A stretch of DNA of 64,000 bases. Origin: Marinimicrobium sp. C6131 (GTDB lineage Bacteria > Pseudomonadota > Gammaproteobacteria > Pseudomonadales > Cellvibrionaceae). This document shows positions 29,932-38,960 of the stretch, in pieces. Position 1 is the stretch's first letter. The number at the start of each line of letters is the position of its first letter. The DNA lies in the NCBI RefSeq assembly GCF_026153455.1, contig NZ_CP110629.1, positions 1,550,001 through 1,614,000 on the forward strand, in the 5' to 3' direction. The position numbers were made by a program, and so were the translations under genes. Below the pieces are notes generated by a model, which was not told the origin of the DNA, did no database searches, and saw only the letters and a program-made list of their open reading frames with translations.

Positions 29932-30339
29932 ATGGCTGCTCGCAAAACTGCTGCCAAAAAGGCACCCGCAAAAAAAGCTCCCGCCAAGAAAGCCGCTGCC
30001 AAGCAGCCGGCCGCAAAGAAGGTAAAGGCGATTTCCGAGCGTTACAACAAAACCCAGATTCTGAATCAGATCGCCGAAAACACCGAGCTGAGCAAGAAGC
30101 AGGTCCAGTCGGTACTGGACGAGCTGTCCGACATCATTGAAGGCCACGTGAAGAAGCGTGCAGTGGGCGAGTTTGTACTGCCCGGCCTGCTGAAGATCAC
30201 CACCGTGAAGAAGCCTGCCACCAAGGCACGCAAGGGCATCAACCCCTTCACCGGCGAAGAGACCGTCTTCAAGGCGAAGCCGGCGTCCATCGCGGTCAAG
30301 GTGCGTCCGTTGAAGAAACTCAAGGAAATGGCCCTGTAA
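29932..30339 (+). CDS. HU-family DNA-binding protein with histone-H1-like tail
   Basis: Nucleoid-associated protein. The first 35-40 of 135 residues are Ala/Lys/Pro-rich repeats (KKAPAKKAPAKKAAAK), like the tails of eukaryotic H1 and bacterial AlgP/Hc1 proteins. From about residue 45 an HU/IHF fold follows (YNKTQILNQIAENTELSKKQV, then FVLPGLLKITTVKKPATKAR with the beta-arm, and RKGINPFTGEETVFKAKPAS). The tail probably binds DNA non-specifically. ATG at 29932 with AAGGA upstream is preferred over 29908. A strong terminator follows. Confidence 0.9.
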   Translation: MAARKTAAKKAPAKKAPAKKAAAKQPAAKKVKAISERYNKTQILNQIAENTELSKKQVQSVLDELSDIIEGHVKKRAVGEFVLPGLLKITTVKKPATKARKGINPFTGEETVFKAKPASIAVKVRPLKKLKEMAL

Positions 30340-30355
30340 GAGCCATTCCCTCCCG

Positions 30356-30380
30356 ACAGGGCCCCTTCCGGGCCCTGTTT
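30356..30380. terminator. Terminator after the HU-like gene
   Basis: ACAGGGCCC (30356-30364) and GGGCCCTGT (30370-30378) form a perfect stem around CTTCC, followed by TTTT on the plus strand. It lies in the 41-bp gap between two convergent genes. Confidence 0.85.
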
Positions 30381-30863
30381 TCAATACCAGTCGCCGGGTT
30401 CCGTCATTTCCGCCAGATTCACTGTCAGATCATCCAGCGATTCAATCACCTCAAAGTCCTCCCCGACCAATGCGGCTCGCAGATGGTCCAGACGGTCCTG
30501 TAGCTGGGCGTCGGTGTAGCTCGCCGCCGGTTTGACACCCCAGATGGGCTGCGGCCATGCCGGATCTGTCTCAAAACGGGCAATGTGATGCACATGCAGC
30601 TGGGGAACGACGTTCCCCAAAGCGGCCACATTCATCTTGTCGGCGTCAAACACACTGGTCATCACTTCCGCCAACCGGCAGGACTCGCGCATCAGTTGCT
30701 GTTGGTCTTTTTCACTCAAATGATGGATTTCAAACACATCCTCCCGCAACGGAACCAGCAGACACCAGGGGTAATTGGCGTCCTTACTGAGCAGCAGCAA
30801 GGACAGCGGAAAGCGCCCCACCGGCACCGTATCCTCCGCCAGGCGTGAATGCAGTTGAAACAT
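30381..30863 (-). CDS. HIT-domain protein (histidine triad hydrolase-like)
   Basis: The histidine triad motif is LHVHHIARF near residue 100, of the HxHxH type used to hydrolyse or transfer nucleotidyl groups. The 160 residues carry FPLSLLLLSKDANYPWCLLVPLRE as the first strands. The last His of the triad is replaced by the variant order H-V-H-H, seen in a gammaproteobacterial branch annotated simply as HIT family. The substrate is unknown. The gene stands alone, divergent from proS. Confidence 0.88.
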   Translation of the reverse strand: MFQLHSRLAEDTVPVGRFPLSLLLLSKDANYPWCLLVPLREDVFEIHHLSEKDQQQLMRESCRLAEVMTSVFDADKMNVAALGNVVPQLHVHHIARFETDPAWPQPIWGVKPAASYTDAQLQDRLDHLRAALVGEDFEVIESLDDLTVNLAEMTEPGDWY

Positions 30864-30994
30864 AACCCTCTCCTCGTCGACTTCTGTGGGTTGTTCGTCA
30901 CTTCCTGCGCCTCAGGAGTCTGTACCCGAGCCAGCAAGCACCGTAGAATAAGCGTTTTGTCTGATTACCAGTATAGCCACTAAGAAGCCAATCT

Positions 30995-32722
30995 ATGCGA
31001 GCCAGCCGTTATTTAATTGCCACACTGAAAGAGACTCCCTCCGATGCCGAGGTCATCAGCCATCAGTTGATGCTGCGTGCGGGCATGATCCGCAAGCTGG
31101 CCTCGGGACTGTACACCTGGATGCCCCTCGGGCTTCGTGTGCTGCGCAAGGTCGAGCGCATCATCCGTGAGGAAATGGACCGTTCCGGCGCCCAGGAAGT
31201 TCTGATGCCAGTCGTTCAGCCCGCCGAGCTTTGGCAGGAGTCCGGGCGCTGGCAGCAATACGGCCCCGAGCTGCTGCGTGTCAGTGATCGGCACCAGCGG
31301 GACTTCTGCCTCGGCCCCACCCACGAAGAGGTCATTACCGACCTGATTCGCGGTGAGATCAACAGCTACAAACAACTGCCGGCCAACTTCTATCAGATCC
31401 AGACCAAATTCCGCGACGAAATCCGTCCCCGGTTTGGCGTGATGCGCGCCCGCGAGTTCACCATGAAGGACGCCTACTCCTTTCATCTGACCCAGGAGTC
31501 TCTGCAAGAGACCTATGAGGTCATGCACCGTACCTACTGTGCCATCTTCGATCGCATCGGTCTCGCTTACCGCCCGGTGTTGGCCGATACCGGCTCCATC
31601 GGCGGCGCTTTCTCGCACGAATTTCACGTACTGGCCGACAGCGGCGAAGATGACATCGCGTTCAGTAACGGCAGCGACTATGCCGCCAATATCGAAAAGG
31701 CCGAGGCCCTTGCGCCGAGCGACACGCGCCCGAACGCCAGCGAAGCCATGACCGAGGTTGCCACTCCGGACCAGCACACCATCGAACAGGTCGCAGGCTT
31801 TCTGAAAGTCGCGCCGGAGCAGACCGTCAAGACCCTGATCGTATTGGGCGAAGCCCCGGAAGAGGGCTCCGCGCCCCTGGTGGCCCTGGTGCTGCGCGGC
31901 GATCACGAGCTCAACGACATCAAGGCCGAGAAAATCGACGGTATTGCCGCACCGCTGACCTTTGCCCCCGAGGAGCGCATTGAAGCGGAGCTGGGCGCGG
32001 GCGTGGGCTCCCTCGGCCCGGTGGGCCTGACCATTCGCGTACTGGTGGACCGGGCGGCCGCCCAGCTGGCGGACTTCGTCTGCGGGGCCAACCGGAACGG
32101 CTACCACCTGACCGGCGTCAACTGGGAGCGCGATGCACCCCTGAACGACGTGGTGGATCTGCGCAACGTGGTGGCCGGAGACCCGAGCCCCGACGGTAAA
32201 GGCCAGTTGGAGATCAAGCGCGGCATTGAGGTCGGCCACATCTTCCAACTGGGCACCAAGTACAGCGAAGCGATGAATGCGCGCGTGCTGGATGAAAACG
32301 GCAAAGAAAAACCCATGATCATGGGTTGCTACGGTATTGGGGTATCCCGTGTGGTGGCGGCGGCCATTGAGCAGAACCATGACCAGAACGGCATCATCTG
32401 GCCCCAGAGCATCGCGCCCTTCCAGCTCGCCCTGGTGCCAATCAACCCACACAAGTCACCGGCAGTGGCCGAACAGTGTGAGGCGCTGTACCAGCAACTC
32501 ACCGACCTGGGCGTTGAAGTCCTGTATATGGACGAAGACAAAGCGCGCCTCGGCGTCATGCTCGCCAACACCGACCTGATGGGTATTCCACACCGTCTGG
32601 TGGTGGGCGATCGTGGCCTGGAAAAAGGTACCCTGGAATACAAAGGGCGTCGGGACGAGCAGGCTCAGGATGTTCCACTGGAACAGGTGCTCGACTTTAT
32701 CCGCGAGCGTCTGGCGGACTGA
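30995..32722 (+). CDS. proS: Prolyl-tRNA synthetase
   Basis: Charges tRNA-Pro. The 575 residues match the bacterial long form. Class II catalytic motifs: motif 1 around PVVQPAELWQESGRW, motif 2 with FCLGPTHEEVITDLIR near residue 106 and FRDEIRPRFGVMRAREF, and motif 3 near GIGVSRVVAAAIEQNHD. The YbaK-like insertion domain that removes mischarged alanine occupies about residues 235-395. The anticodon-binding domain (about 465-575) ends the protein. A lytic transglycosylase gene starts five bases after the stop. Confidence 0.98.
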   Translation: MRASRYLIATLKETPSDAEVISHQLMLRAGMIRKLASGLYTWMPLGLRVLRKVERIIREEMDRSGAQEVLMPVVQPAELWQESGRWQQYGPELLRVSDRHQRDFCLGPTHEEVITDLIRGEINSYKQLPANFYQIQTKFRDEIRPRFGVMRAREFTMKDAYSFHLTQESLQETYEVMHRTYCAIFDRIGLAYRPVLADTGSIGGAFSHEFHVLADSGEDDIAFSNGSDYAANIEKAEALAPSDTRPNASEAMTEVATPDQHTIEQVAGFLKVAPEQTVKTLIVLGEAPEEGSAPLVALVLRGDHELNDIKAEKIDGIAAPLTFAPEERIEAELGAGVGSLGPVGLTIRVLVDRAAAQLADFVCGANRNGYHLTGVNWERDAPLNDVVDLRNVVAGDPSPDGKGQLEIKRGIEVGHIFQLGTKYSEAMNARVLDENGKEKPMIMGCYGIGVSRVVAAAIEQNHDQNGIIWPQSIAPFQLALVPINPHKSPAVAEQCEALYQQLTDLGVEVLYMDEDKARLGVMLANTDLMGIPHRLVVGDRGLEKGTLEYKGRRDEQAQDVPLEQVLDFIRERLAD

Positions 32723-32727
32723 CCTCG

Positions 32728-33336
32728 ATGCGTGGGCCGGGCGTGAAGAAAACCGCGTTCAGTGTTCTGGTGGCACTGTGGATAGCGAGTGCCACCAGCT
32801 TCGCCTGGGCGCAATCGAACACCCTGGCCTACGCCGAACCGGCCATCGAAGTGGATGAACAGCTTCGGCAGAAGCTGCTCGATAACATTCGCGCAGCGGA
32901 CAGTTTCGAGGATCGCTTTGATGCCGAGGCCTGGCTGATGCTGATGTCGGGACGCCTGGAGCGCTATGTGCGCGATCCGGACCGACGCCTGCGCTTGCTG
33001 CGTAAAATCCACAGCGCGGCCCGCCAGACCGACCTGCAGCCCGAGCTGGTATTGGCGGTCATTGAGGTGGAAAGCCACTTCAACCACTACGCGGTGTCGC
33101 CGGTGGGTGCTCAGGGAATCATGCAGGTCATGCCGTTCTGGAAGAACGAGATTGGCCGACCGGAAGACAACCTGATCGACCTGGACACCAACCTGCGCTA
33201 CGGCTGTACCATCCTCAAGCATTACCTGGAACGATCAGAGGGGCGCCTGGCGGAAGCCCTGGCACGTTATAACGGCAGCTATGGCAGCTACCGCTACGCC
33301 GCCAAGGTCATGGATGCCTGGGAACGCTGGCGATAG
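32728..33336 (+). CDS. Lytic transglycosylase (SLT domain), exported
   Basis: Cleaves peptidoglycan glycan strands to 1,6-anhydromuropeptides. It has 202 residues. A signal peptide (VKKTAFSVLVALWIASATSFAWAQ) ends near residue 29. The SLT domain runs from about residue 95. The catalytic Glu is in LAVIEVESHFNHYAVS, followed by VGAQGIMQVMP and the late RYNGSYGSYRYA motif. There is no lipobox, so the mature protein is probably periplasmic. It is probably cotranscribed with proS (five-base gap). Its 3' end overlaps the convergent recX gene by 29 bp. Confidence 0.93.
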   Translation: MRGPGVKKTAFSVLVALWIASATSFAWAQSNTLAYAEPAIEVDEQLRQKLLDNIRAADSFEDRFDAEAWLMLMSGRLERYVRDPDRRLRLLRKIHSAARQTDLQPELVLAVIEVESHFNHYAVSPVGAQGIMQVMPFWKNEIGRPEDNLIDLDTNLRYGCTILKHYLERSEGRLAEALARYNGSYGSYRYAAKVMDAWERWR

Positions 33337-33799
33337 CCTTTCGGGCCTGTTCGTGGGAAAAACCACGGTATTGAAGGAAGCGGGTCTGACGAGCTTTCTC
33401 TTTGGGGGTTTCCACGGGTGCATCGCCGAAGCGCTTTCGGCGCACCTCGTTCGCCAGGTCCCACCAGCGCTCATCCCCTTCATCAAGATAAACGCTGACC
33501 AGTGAGTCAGACACGCCTTTCTGACGAAGCTCCTGGGCGATACGCAGAGGCCCCTTGCCCTGCCGCTCCCGAGCGGAGACAAATGCCTCTGTGAAGCGCT
33601 CATCGCTCTGAAGCCCCTGTTCTTCCAAACGGGTCAGGGCTTCATCCACCAAGCGGACCAGGTCACCGTTCGCACCAAAGCGTTTGAGCAACTTGGTCCG
33701 GAGCTCCGTTCGGGCATGCTCGCGACGGGCCAGCAAATTCATGGCTGCCAGTCGTATCTCACCCACCGTGGGTTCATTCGATTGGTCCCGTTCTGACAT
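33308..33799 (-). CDS. recX: Recombination regulator RecX
   Basis: Binds RecA filaments and limits their extension. The 163 residues show the helical repeats of the family: AAMNLLARREHARTELRTKL, the block ALTRLEEQGLQSDERFTEAF, and GPLRIAQELRQKGVS. It normally follows recA directly; here a lipoprotein gene intervenes, so RecX may be on a separate transcript or on a longer recA message. The C-terminal coding end overlaps that of the lytic transglycosylase on the other strand. Confidence 0.93.
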   Translation of the reverse strand: MSERDQSNEPTVGEIRLAAMNLLARREHARTELRTKLLKRFGANGDLVRLVDEALTRLEEQGLQSDERFTEAFVSARERQGKGPLRIAQELRQKGVSDSLVSVYLDEGDERWWDLANEVRRKRFGDAPVETPKEKARQTRFLQYRGFSHEQARKAIASVPRHP

Positions 33800-33808
33800 C
33801 GGTCCGAC

Positions 33809-34402
33809 TCAGCGCACGGGCGGAAAGTTCGACAGGACTTCGGTAACAGCGGCCGAGAGGCGCTGGCGCTGCTCCTGCGGTGTCAGGCCGTCGTACAAAC
33901 GCTGTTCGGCCACGCCCCGCCATAATGGTTTGTTGTCCTCGACCCGGGCGATATCAACAATCAACGTTCCCTGACGGTACACCCGCGGGCTGGGCCCGTA
34001 AGAATAGGGGTAGCGGTACCAGGGGCCGTAGCCGTAGTAGCCAAAACCGTAGCGCTGATCGTAGCTGCGCACATCCAGTCGATCCTCCACCACGATGTGA
34101 TAACGAACCACGAAATCCGCCTCTTCACCCTCGTCCACCGATTGATAGCGCGACGCCAACTGACTTTCAATAACCCGCTGCAGATGACTCAAAGTGAACG
34201 GGGAGATCAGCAGGCTGTTACTGTCATCCTGTTCGGCCAACTCGACCCGAAAACGGTTGAGCTCACCAAACGCATACTCGGGGTCGTAATCGGTCACCAC
34301 CGAGGGCGTACTGGTACAACCTGCCAGAAGGCCCAGTACCAACAATAGTCCAACACCCAAACGAATCAGTCGCACAGCCGCTTTCCTCTTGTTACCTTGC
34401 AT
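33809..34402 (-). CDS. DUF4136 lipoprotein
   Basis: A 197-residue predicted outer-membrane lipoprotein with lipobox LLAGC near residue 26-30 after a hydrophobic signal. DUF4136 features: a start resembling VTDYDPEYAFGELNRFRV, a tyrosine/glycine-rich middle (YGFGYYGYGPWYRYPYSYG), then LIVDIARVEDNKPLWRGVAE. The role of this family is not established. The start at 34402 (MQGNKRKAAVRL) suits the signal peptide; 34432 is the longer alternative. It lies nine bases upstream of recX and about 120 bp downstream of recA, an unusual insertion in the recA-recX pair. Confidence 0.88.
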   Translation of the reverse strand: MQGNKRKAAVRLIRLGVGLLLVLGLLAGCTSTPSVVTDYDPEYAFGELNRFRVELAEQDDSNSLLISPFTLSHLQRVIESQLASRYQSVDEGEEADFVVRYHIVVEDRLDVRSYDQRYGFGYYGYGPWYRYPYSYGPSPRVYRQGTLIVDIARVEDNKPLWRGVAEQRLYDGLTPQEQRQRLSAAVTEVLSNFPPVR

Positions 34403-34469
34403 TGCCTTGACGGTGAAACACGCCCCGTACAAGGGATACCATGAGTATCACGTTAGTTGGACCACAGAC

Positions 34470-34498
34470 AAGAGACCCGGGTTCAACCCGGGTCTCTT
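34470..34498 (-). terminator. Strong hairpin downstream of recA
   Basis: AAGAGACCCGGG (34470-34481) and CCCGGGTCTCTT (34487-34498) pair perfectly around a five-base loop, 24 bases past the recA stop. It lacks a long T-run but is likely to reduce readthrough from recA into the lipoprotein and recX. Confidence 0.7.
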
Positions 34499-34521
34499 GT
34501 TGTTCGGTGGGACAGCGAGCC

Positions 34522-35553
34522 TCAGGCTTCGCTCTCCTCCTCCACATTCTCCTCGGACGTTGCCGGAATATTCAGCAACTCGCCCCGAACCCGTTTTTCC
34601 ATTTCCTGGGCAATCGTCGGATTTTCCTGGAGAAATTTCACGACGTTGTTTTTGCCCTGGCCAATCTTGTCGCCATTGTAGCTGTACCAGGCACCGGCCT
34701 TGTCCACAATACCAAGCTTTACCCCGTAGTCGATGACCTCACCGAAGCGGTTGATACCACTCCCGTACAGAATCTGGAACTCAGTTTGTTTGAACGGCGG
34801 TGCCACCTTGTTCTTGACCACTTTCACCCGGGTTTCATTACCGATGACCTCATCGCCCTCCTTGACCGATCCGATGCGCCGGATATCCAGGCGAACCGAG
34901 GAGTAGAACTTGAGCGCGTTACCACCGGTGGTGGTTTCCGGGCTGCCAAACATCACACCGATCTTCATACGAATCTGGTTGATGAAAATCACCAGACAGT
35001 TGGCATTTTTGATGTTGCCGGTAATTTTACGCAGTGCCTGGGACATCAGACGAGCCTGCAGGCCCACATGCTGATCGCCCATCTCGCCTTCAATTTCCGC
35101 GCGGGGCGTCAACGCCGCCACCGAGTCCACCACCAGCACATCAACCGCGCCGGAGCGCACCAGCATATCGCTGACCTCCAGGGCCTGCTCACCGGTATCC
35201 GGTTGAGAGATGATCAGGTCATCCACATTGACGCCCAACTTTTCGGCGTAAATCGGATCCAGCGCGTGCTCGGCGTCGATAAAGGCGCAGGTGCCTCCCT
35301 GACGCTGGGCTTCGGCAATCACCTGCAGCGTCAAGGTGGTTTTACCGGACGATTCCGGCCCGTAAATCTCGACCACCCGCCCCTTGGGCAGGCCGCCAAT
35401 ACCGAGGGCGGCATCCAGCCCCAGAGAGCCCGTGGAAATGGCGGGAATCGCCACCCGTTCACGATCGCCCATGCGCATGACCGTGCCTTTACCAAATTGA
35501 CGTTCAATCTGGCCTAAGGCGGCCTGTAGCGCTTTCTCTTTATTCGCGTCCAT
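34522..35553 (-). CDS. recA: Recombinase RecA
   Basis: ATP-dependent strand-exchange protein and co-protease for LexA. It has 343 residues. Walker A is GPESSGKTTLTLQV near residue 66, Walker B is VLVVDSVAAL near residue 140, DNA-binding loop L1 sits near GDQHVGLQARLMSQALRK and L2 near FGSPETTTGGNALKFYSS. The acidic C-terminal tail is present (EENVEEESEA). A LexA-type site lies 78 bp upstream of the start codon, and pncC precedes it on the same strand as in related genomes. Confidence 0.99.
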   Translation of the reverse strand: MDANKEKALQAALGQIERQFGKGTVMRMGDRERVAIPAISTGSLGLDAALGIGGLPKGRVVEIYGPESSGKTTLTLQVIAEAQRQGGTCAFIDAEHALDPIYAEKLGVNVDDLIISQPDTGEQALEVSDMLVRSGAVDVLVVDSVAALTPRAEIEGEMGDQHVGLQARLMSQALRKITGNIKNANCLVIFINQIRMKIGVMFGSPETTTGGNALKFYSSVRLDIRRIGSVKEGDEVIGNETRVKVVKNKVAPPFKQTEFQILYGSGINRFGEVIDYGVKLGIVDKAGAWYSYNGDKIGQGKNNVVKFLQENPTIAQEMEKRVRGELLNIPATSEENVEEESEA

Positions 35554-35602
35554 CCGACACCTCGATCAATGCTGTGAAAATAATACTTGAAACGGTTTCG
35601 TT

Positions 35603-35646
35603 ACAACTGCCGACAGCATACACGAAAAACCTGTATGCGCAAACAG
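35603..35646 (-). promoter_or_regulatory. LexA (SOS) box and recA promoter
   Basis: CTGT-N8-ACAG at 35631-35646 (CTGTATGCGCAAACAG) matches the gammaproteobacterial LexA operator. Read on the minus strand, TTGCGC inside the box is followed after 16 bp by TATGCT, a plausible -35/-10 pair, so LexA would cover the promoter. The site lies between the pncC stop and the recA start. Confidence 0.85.
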
Positions 35647-35657
35647 TAACTCGATAT

Positions 35658-36191
35658 TTATACAGTAGTTTCCCCTTCGGTCGCCAGAGTCAACAATTGC
35701 TCCAGCGCCGCCATCACGGTCTGCTGCCGGACCGCGGCCCGATCTCCCGCAAACCGGTACCGCCGGGCGCCACTGATCCGCGCTTCGTCGTGACCGCACG
35801 CCCAGCCCAACCATACGGTGCCCACCGGTTTATCGTCCGAGCCGCCGTCGGGTCCGGCGATGCCGCTCACGGCAATGCTGAGATCCGCACCAGACACCCG
35901 GGCCGCCCCCTCTGCCATGGCGCACACCACCGCTTCACTCACTGCACCATGACGCTCAAGCGTACTCTCGGAAACCCCCAGCAGGCGCACCTTGGCATCA
36001 TTGGAGTAGGTCACCAGGCCATAGCCAAACCAGCCCGAACTCCCGGGAATGTCCGTGATGGCGGAGGCAATACCACCTCCGGTGCAGGATTCTGCCGTCG
36101 CCACCGACCAGTGTCGTGCCGCCAGCGCCCGCCCCAGGCGCGTGGCGAGCGCCCGGGTGTCGGTTGCGGGGATAATGAGAGGTTCGGCCAT
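35658..36191 (-). CDS. pncC: Nicotinamide-nucleotide amidase (CinA C-terminal domain)
   Basis: Deamidates NMN to NaMN in pyridine-nucleotide recycling. The 177 residues correspond to the stand-alone CinA C-domain. Signatures are TAESCTGGGIASAITDIPGSS near residue 34 with the catalytic Ser, GLVTYSNDAK near residue 58, and AVSGIAGPDGGSDDKPVGTV near residue 110. It has no N-terminal molybdopterin-binding-like domain. It lies immediately upstream of recA, the conserved pncC-recA pairing, and is divergent from mutS. Confidence 0.94.
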   Translation of the reverse strand: MAEPLIIPATDTRALATRLGRALAARHWSVATAESCTGGGIASAITDIPGSSGWFGYGLVTYSNDAKVRLLGVSESTLERHGAVSEAVVCAMAEGAARVSGADLSIAVSGIAGPDGGSDDKPVGTVWLGWACGHDEARISGARRYRFAGDRAAVRQQTVMAALEQLLTLATEGETTV

Positions 36192-36294
36192 GCGCTCAAG
36201 GTATGTCAGGCGTGGGACGAGTGCAAGCCCCGGATGAATTCCGTAGAATAGCGCAGCTTACAGTCACCCGATAACCTCCAGGCAACGCCGCTTT

Positions 36295-38916
36295 ATGAGC
36301 AAGACATCCGACGCCCCAAGCCAGCACACGCCGATGATGCAGCAGTACCTGCGGATCAAGGCCGAACACCCGCAGGAGTTGGTGTTCTATCGCATGGGCG
36401 ACTTCTACGAATTGTTCTACGACGACGCCAAGCGGGCCGCCGAACTGCTGGACGTGACCCTAACGGCCCGCGGCAAGTCCAACGGTGAACCCATCCCCAT
36501 GGCGGGCATTCCGTTTCATGCCGCCGACGGGTATCTGGCCAAGCTGGTGCGCGCCGGCGTTTCGGTCGCCATCTGCGAACAGATCGGCGATCCGGCCACC
36601 GCCAAAGGGCCGGTAGAGCGCAAGGTGGTGCGCATCGTCACGCCGGGCACCGTCAGCGACGAGGCCCTGCTGGACTCCGGGCGGGACAACCTGTTGGTGG
36701 CCCTGCACCAACAGGGAGAGACCTTTGGCCTCGCTTCCCTGGATATCGCCAGTGGCCGTTTTTATGTGCTGGAGGTCGAAGGGCTGGATGCGGCCCTCAG
36801 TGAACTACAGCGGCTGCGCCCCGCGGAACTGCTGGTCAGCGATGACCTGACCACTCCCGAGTTGCTGGAGAACCGCAAAGGTGTGCGCCGCCGGGGCCCC
36901 TGGGAATTCGAACTGGACAGCGCCCGGCGTCTGCTGACGCAACAGTTTGGCACCCAGGATCTGGCAGGCTTCGGCTGCGATCATCTGGACTGCGCCATCG
37001 CCGCCGCCGGCTGCCTGCTCAACTACGCCCGGGAAACCCAGCGCGCCGCCCTGCCGCACGTGCGCGGGTTGAGTCACGAAAACCGGGAGCAGGCGGTCAT
37101 CATGGACGCCGCCACCAGGCGCAATCTGGAACTGGACATCAACCTCGGCGGTACCGAAGAAAATACCCTGTACAGCGTACTGAATCGCTGCGCCACCGCG
37201 ATGGGCTCCCGCCTGCTGCGCCGCTGGCTGAACCGCCCACTGCGCGACCTGCCGATTCTGCAATCCCGTCAGGACGCGGTGGCCGAGCTGCAACACCAGT
37301 ACACCTTCGAGGTGATCCACCGGATTCTCAAGCGCATCGGCGACATGGAGCGGATCCTCGGTCGCCTGGCCCTGCGCTCGGCACGCCCACGGGATCTCGC
37401 CCGGCTACACGCCTCCCTGGCCTGCTACCCGGAGCTGCGCAGTGAGCTGGCCCAGCTCGGCGCGCCGCACCTGTCCGAACTGGCACAACAACTGGGGGAG
37501 TTTCCCAAAGCGGTTGACCTGTTGGGACGGGCCCTGGTTGAAAACCCACCGGTGGTCATTCGCGATGGCGGCGTGATCGCCGAGGGCTACGATGAAGAAC
37601 TCGATGAGCTGCGCAATATCAGCAACAATGCCGGCCAATATCTGGTGGACCTGGAAACCCGGGAGCGCGAGCGCACCGGCATCACCACGCTGAAGGTGGG
37701 CTACAACCGCGTACACGGCTATTTCATCGAGCTGAGTCGCACCCAGGCCGAGCAGGCTCCAGCCGACTATATTCGCCGCCAGACCCTGAAAAACGCCGAG
37801 CGTTTCATCACCCCGGAGCTGAAAGAATTCGAGGACAAGGCGCTGTCCGCCAAAAGTCGGGCCCTGGCCCGGGAGAAACTGCTCTACGACCAGTTGATCG
37901 ACATCCTGAACGACGATCTTATCCCGCTGCAACAGTCGGCCGCCGCCGTGGCAGAGCTGGACCTGCTGACCAATCTGGCCGAGCGGGCCGACAGCCTGGG
38001 CTGGAGCCGACCCATACTGAGTGCCGACCCGGGTATCGACATCCAGAGCGGACGGCATCCGGTGGTCGAGCACGTCAGTCAGGCACCGTTTGTCCCCAAC
38101 GATCTGCGCTTTAGCGATGAGCGCCACATGCTGGTGGTTACCGGCCCGAACATGGGCGGTAAATCGACTTACATGCGCCAGGCGGCGCTGATCGCCGTGC
38201 TGGCCCATATCGGCAGCTTTGTTCCGGCGGCCGAAGCCCGAGTGGGCATGCTGGACCGGATCTTCACCCGGATCGGCTCCTCCGACGACCTGGCCGGCGG
38301 CCGATCCACGTTCATGGTGGAGATGACCGAGACCGCCAACATTCTGCACAATGCCACGCCGCGCAGTCTGGTGCTGATGGACGAGATCGGCCGGGGCACC
38401 AGTACCTTTGACGGCCTGGCCCTGGCCTGGGCCTGCGCCCGCCATCTGGCGGAAAACGTCAAAGCCTACACCCTGTTCGCCACCCACTACTTCGAGCTGA
38501 CCCGGCTGCCCGACGAGCTGCCGGGGATCGTCAATGTGCATCTGGATGCGACGGAACATCACGACAGCATTGTGTTTCTGCACAAGGTTCAGGAAGGCCC
38601 GGCCAGCAAGAGCTACGGCCTGCAGGTGGCCAAGCTGGCCGGCATACCCAACGGTGTACTGGCCCAGGCGAAAGTGCAGCTTGCCGAGCTCGAGGGCGAA
38701 TCTCCGAATGAGCGCTCCACGGCGAGGTCCACCGCGGCGGCTCCCTCGTCTGCTGCAGCCGCCACACCAATCCAGGGCGGGCTGTTTGACAGTGCTCCGC
38801 ACCCGGTCGTCGAAGCGCTGGGTTCAGTACAACCGGACGACCTGAGCCCCCGCCAGGCTCTGGAGCGACTTTACGAGCTGAAGGCTCTGATGGCTGGTAA
38901 AAACCAGGAATACTGA
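36295..38916 (+). CDS. mutS: DNA mismatch repair protein MutS
   Basis: Recognises mismatches and starts methyl-directed repair. It has 873 residues. The mismatch-binding FYRMGDFYELFYDDA (Phe-x-Glu type) lies near residue 31. The Walker A TGPNMGGKSTYMRQ is near residue 615, with a following LMDEIGRGTSTFDG (Walker B) near residue 695 and ATHYFELT. The helix-turn-helix and tetramer-forming C-terminus follow, with an Ala/Ser-rich linker near residues 805-830. It stands divergent from pncC and just upstream of fdxA. Confidence 0.98.
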   Translation: MSKTSDAPSQHTPMMQQYLRIKAEHPQELVFYRMGDFYELFYDDAKRAAELLDVTLTARGKSNGEPIPMAGIPFHAADGYLAKLVRAGVSVAICEQIGDPATAKGPVERKVVRIVTPGTVSDEALLDSGRDNLLVALHQQGETFGLASLDIASGRFYVLEVEGLDAALSELQRLRPAELLVSDDLTTPELLENRKGVRRRGPWEFELDSARRLLTQQFGTQDLAGFGCDHLDCAIAAAGCLLNYARETQRAALPHVRGLSHENREQAVIMDAATRRNLELDINLGGTEENTLYSVLNRCATAMGSRLLRRWLNRPLRDLPILQSRQDAVAELQHQYTFEVIHRILKRIGDMERILGRLALRSARPRDLARLHASLACYPELRSELAQLGAPHLSELAQQLGEFPKAVDLLGRALVENPPVVIRDGGVIAEGYDEELDELRNISNNAGQYLVDLETRERERTGITTLKVGYNRVHGYFIELSRTQAEQAPADYIRRQTLKNAERFITPELKEFEDKALSAKSRALAREKLLYDQLIDILNDDLIPLQQSAAAVAELDLLTNLAERADSLGWSRPILSADPGIDIQSGRHPVVEHVSQAPFVPNDLRFSDERHMLVVTGPNMGGKSTYMRQAALIAVLAHIGSFVPAAEARVGMLDRIFTRIGSSDDLAGGRSTFMVEMTETANILHNATPRSLVLMDEIGRGTSTFDGLALAWACARHLAENVKAYTLFATHYFELTRLPDELPGIVNVHLDATEHHDSIVFLHKVQEGPASKSYGLQVAKLAGIPNGVLAQAKVQLAELEGESPNERSTARSTAAAPSSAAAATPIQGGLFDSAPHPVVEALGSVQPDDLSPRQALERLYELKALMAGKNQEY

Positions 38917-38960
38917 TAGAATAAGCGCCCGAATCTGAACCGTGTTAGCTGGAGTCCGCT

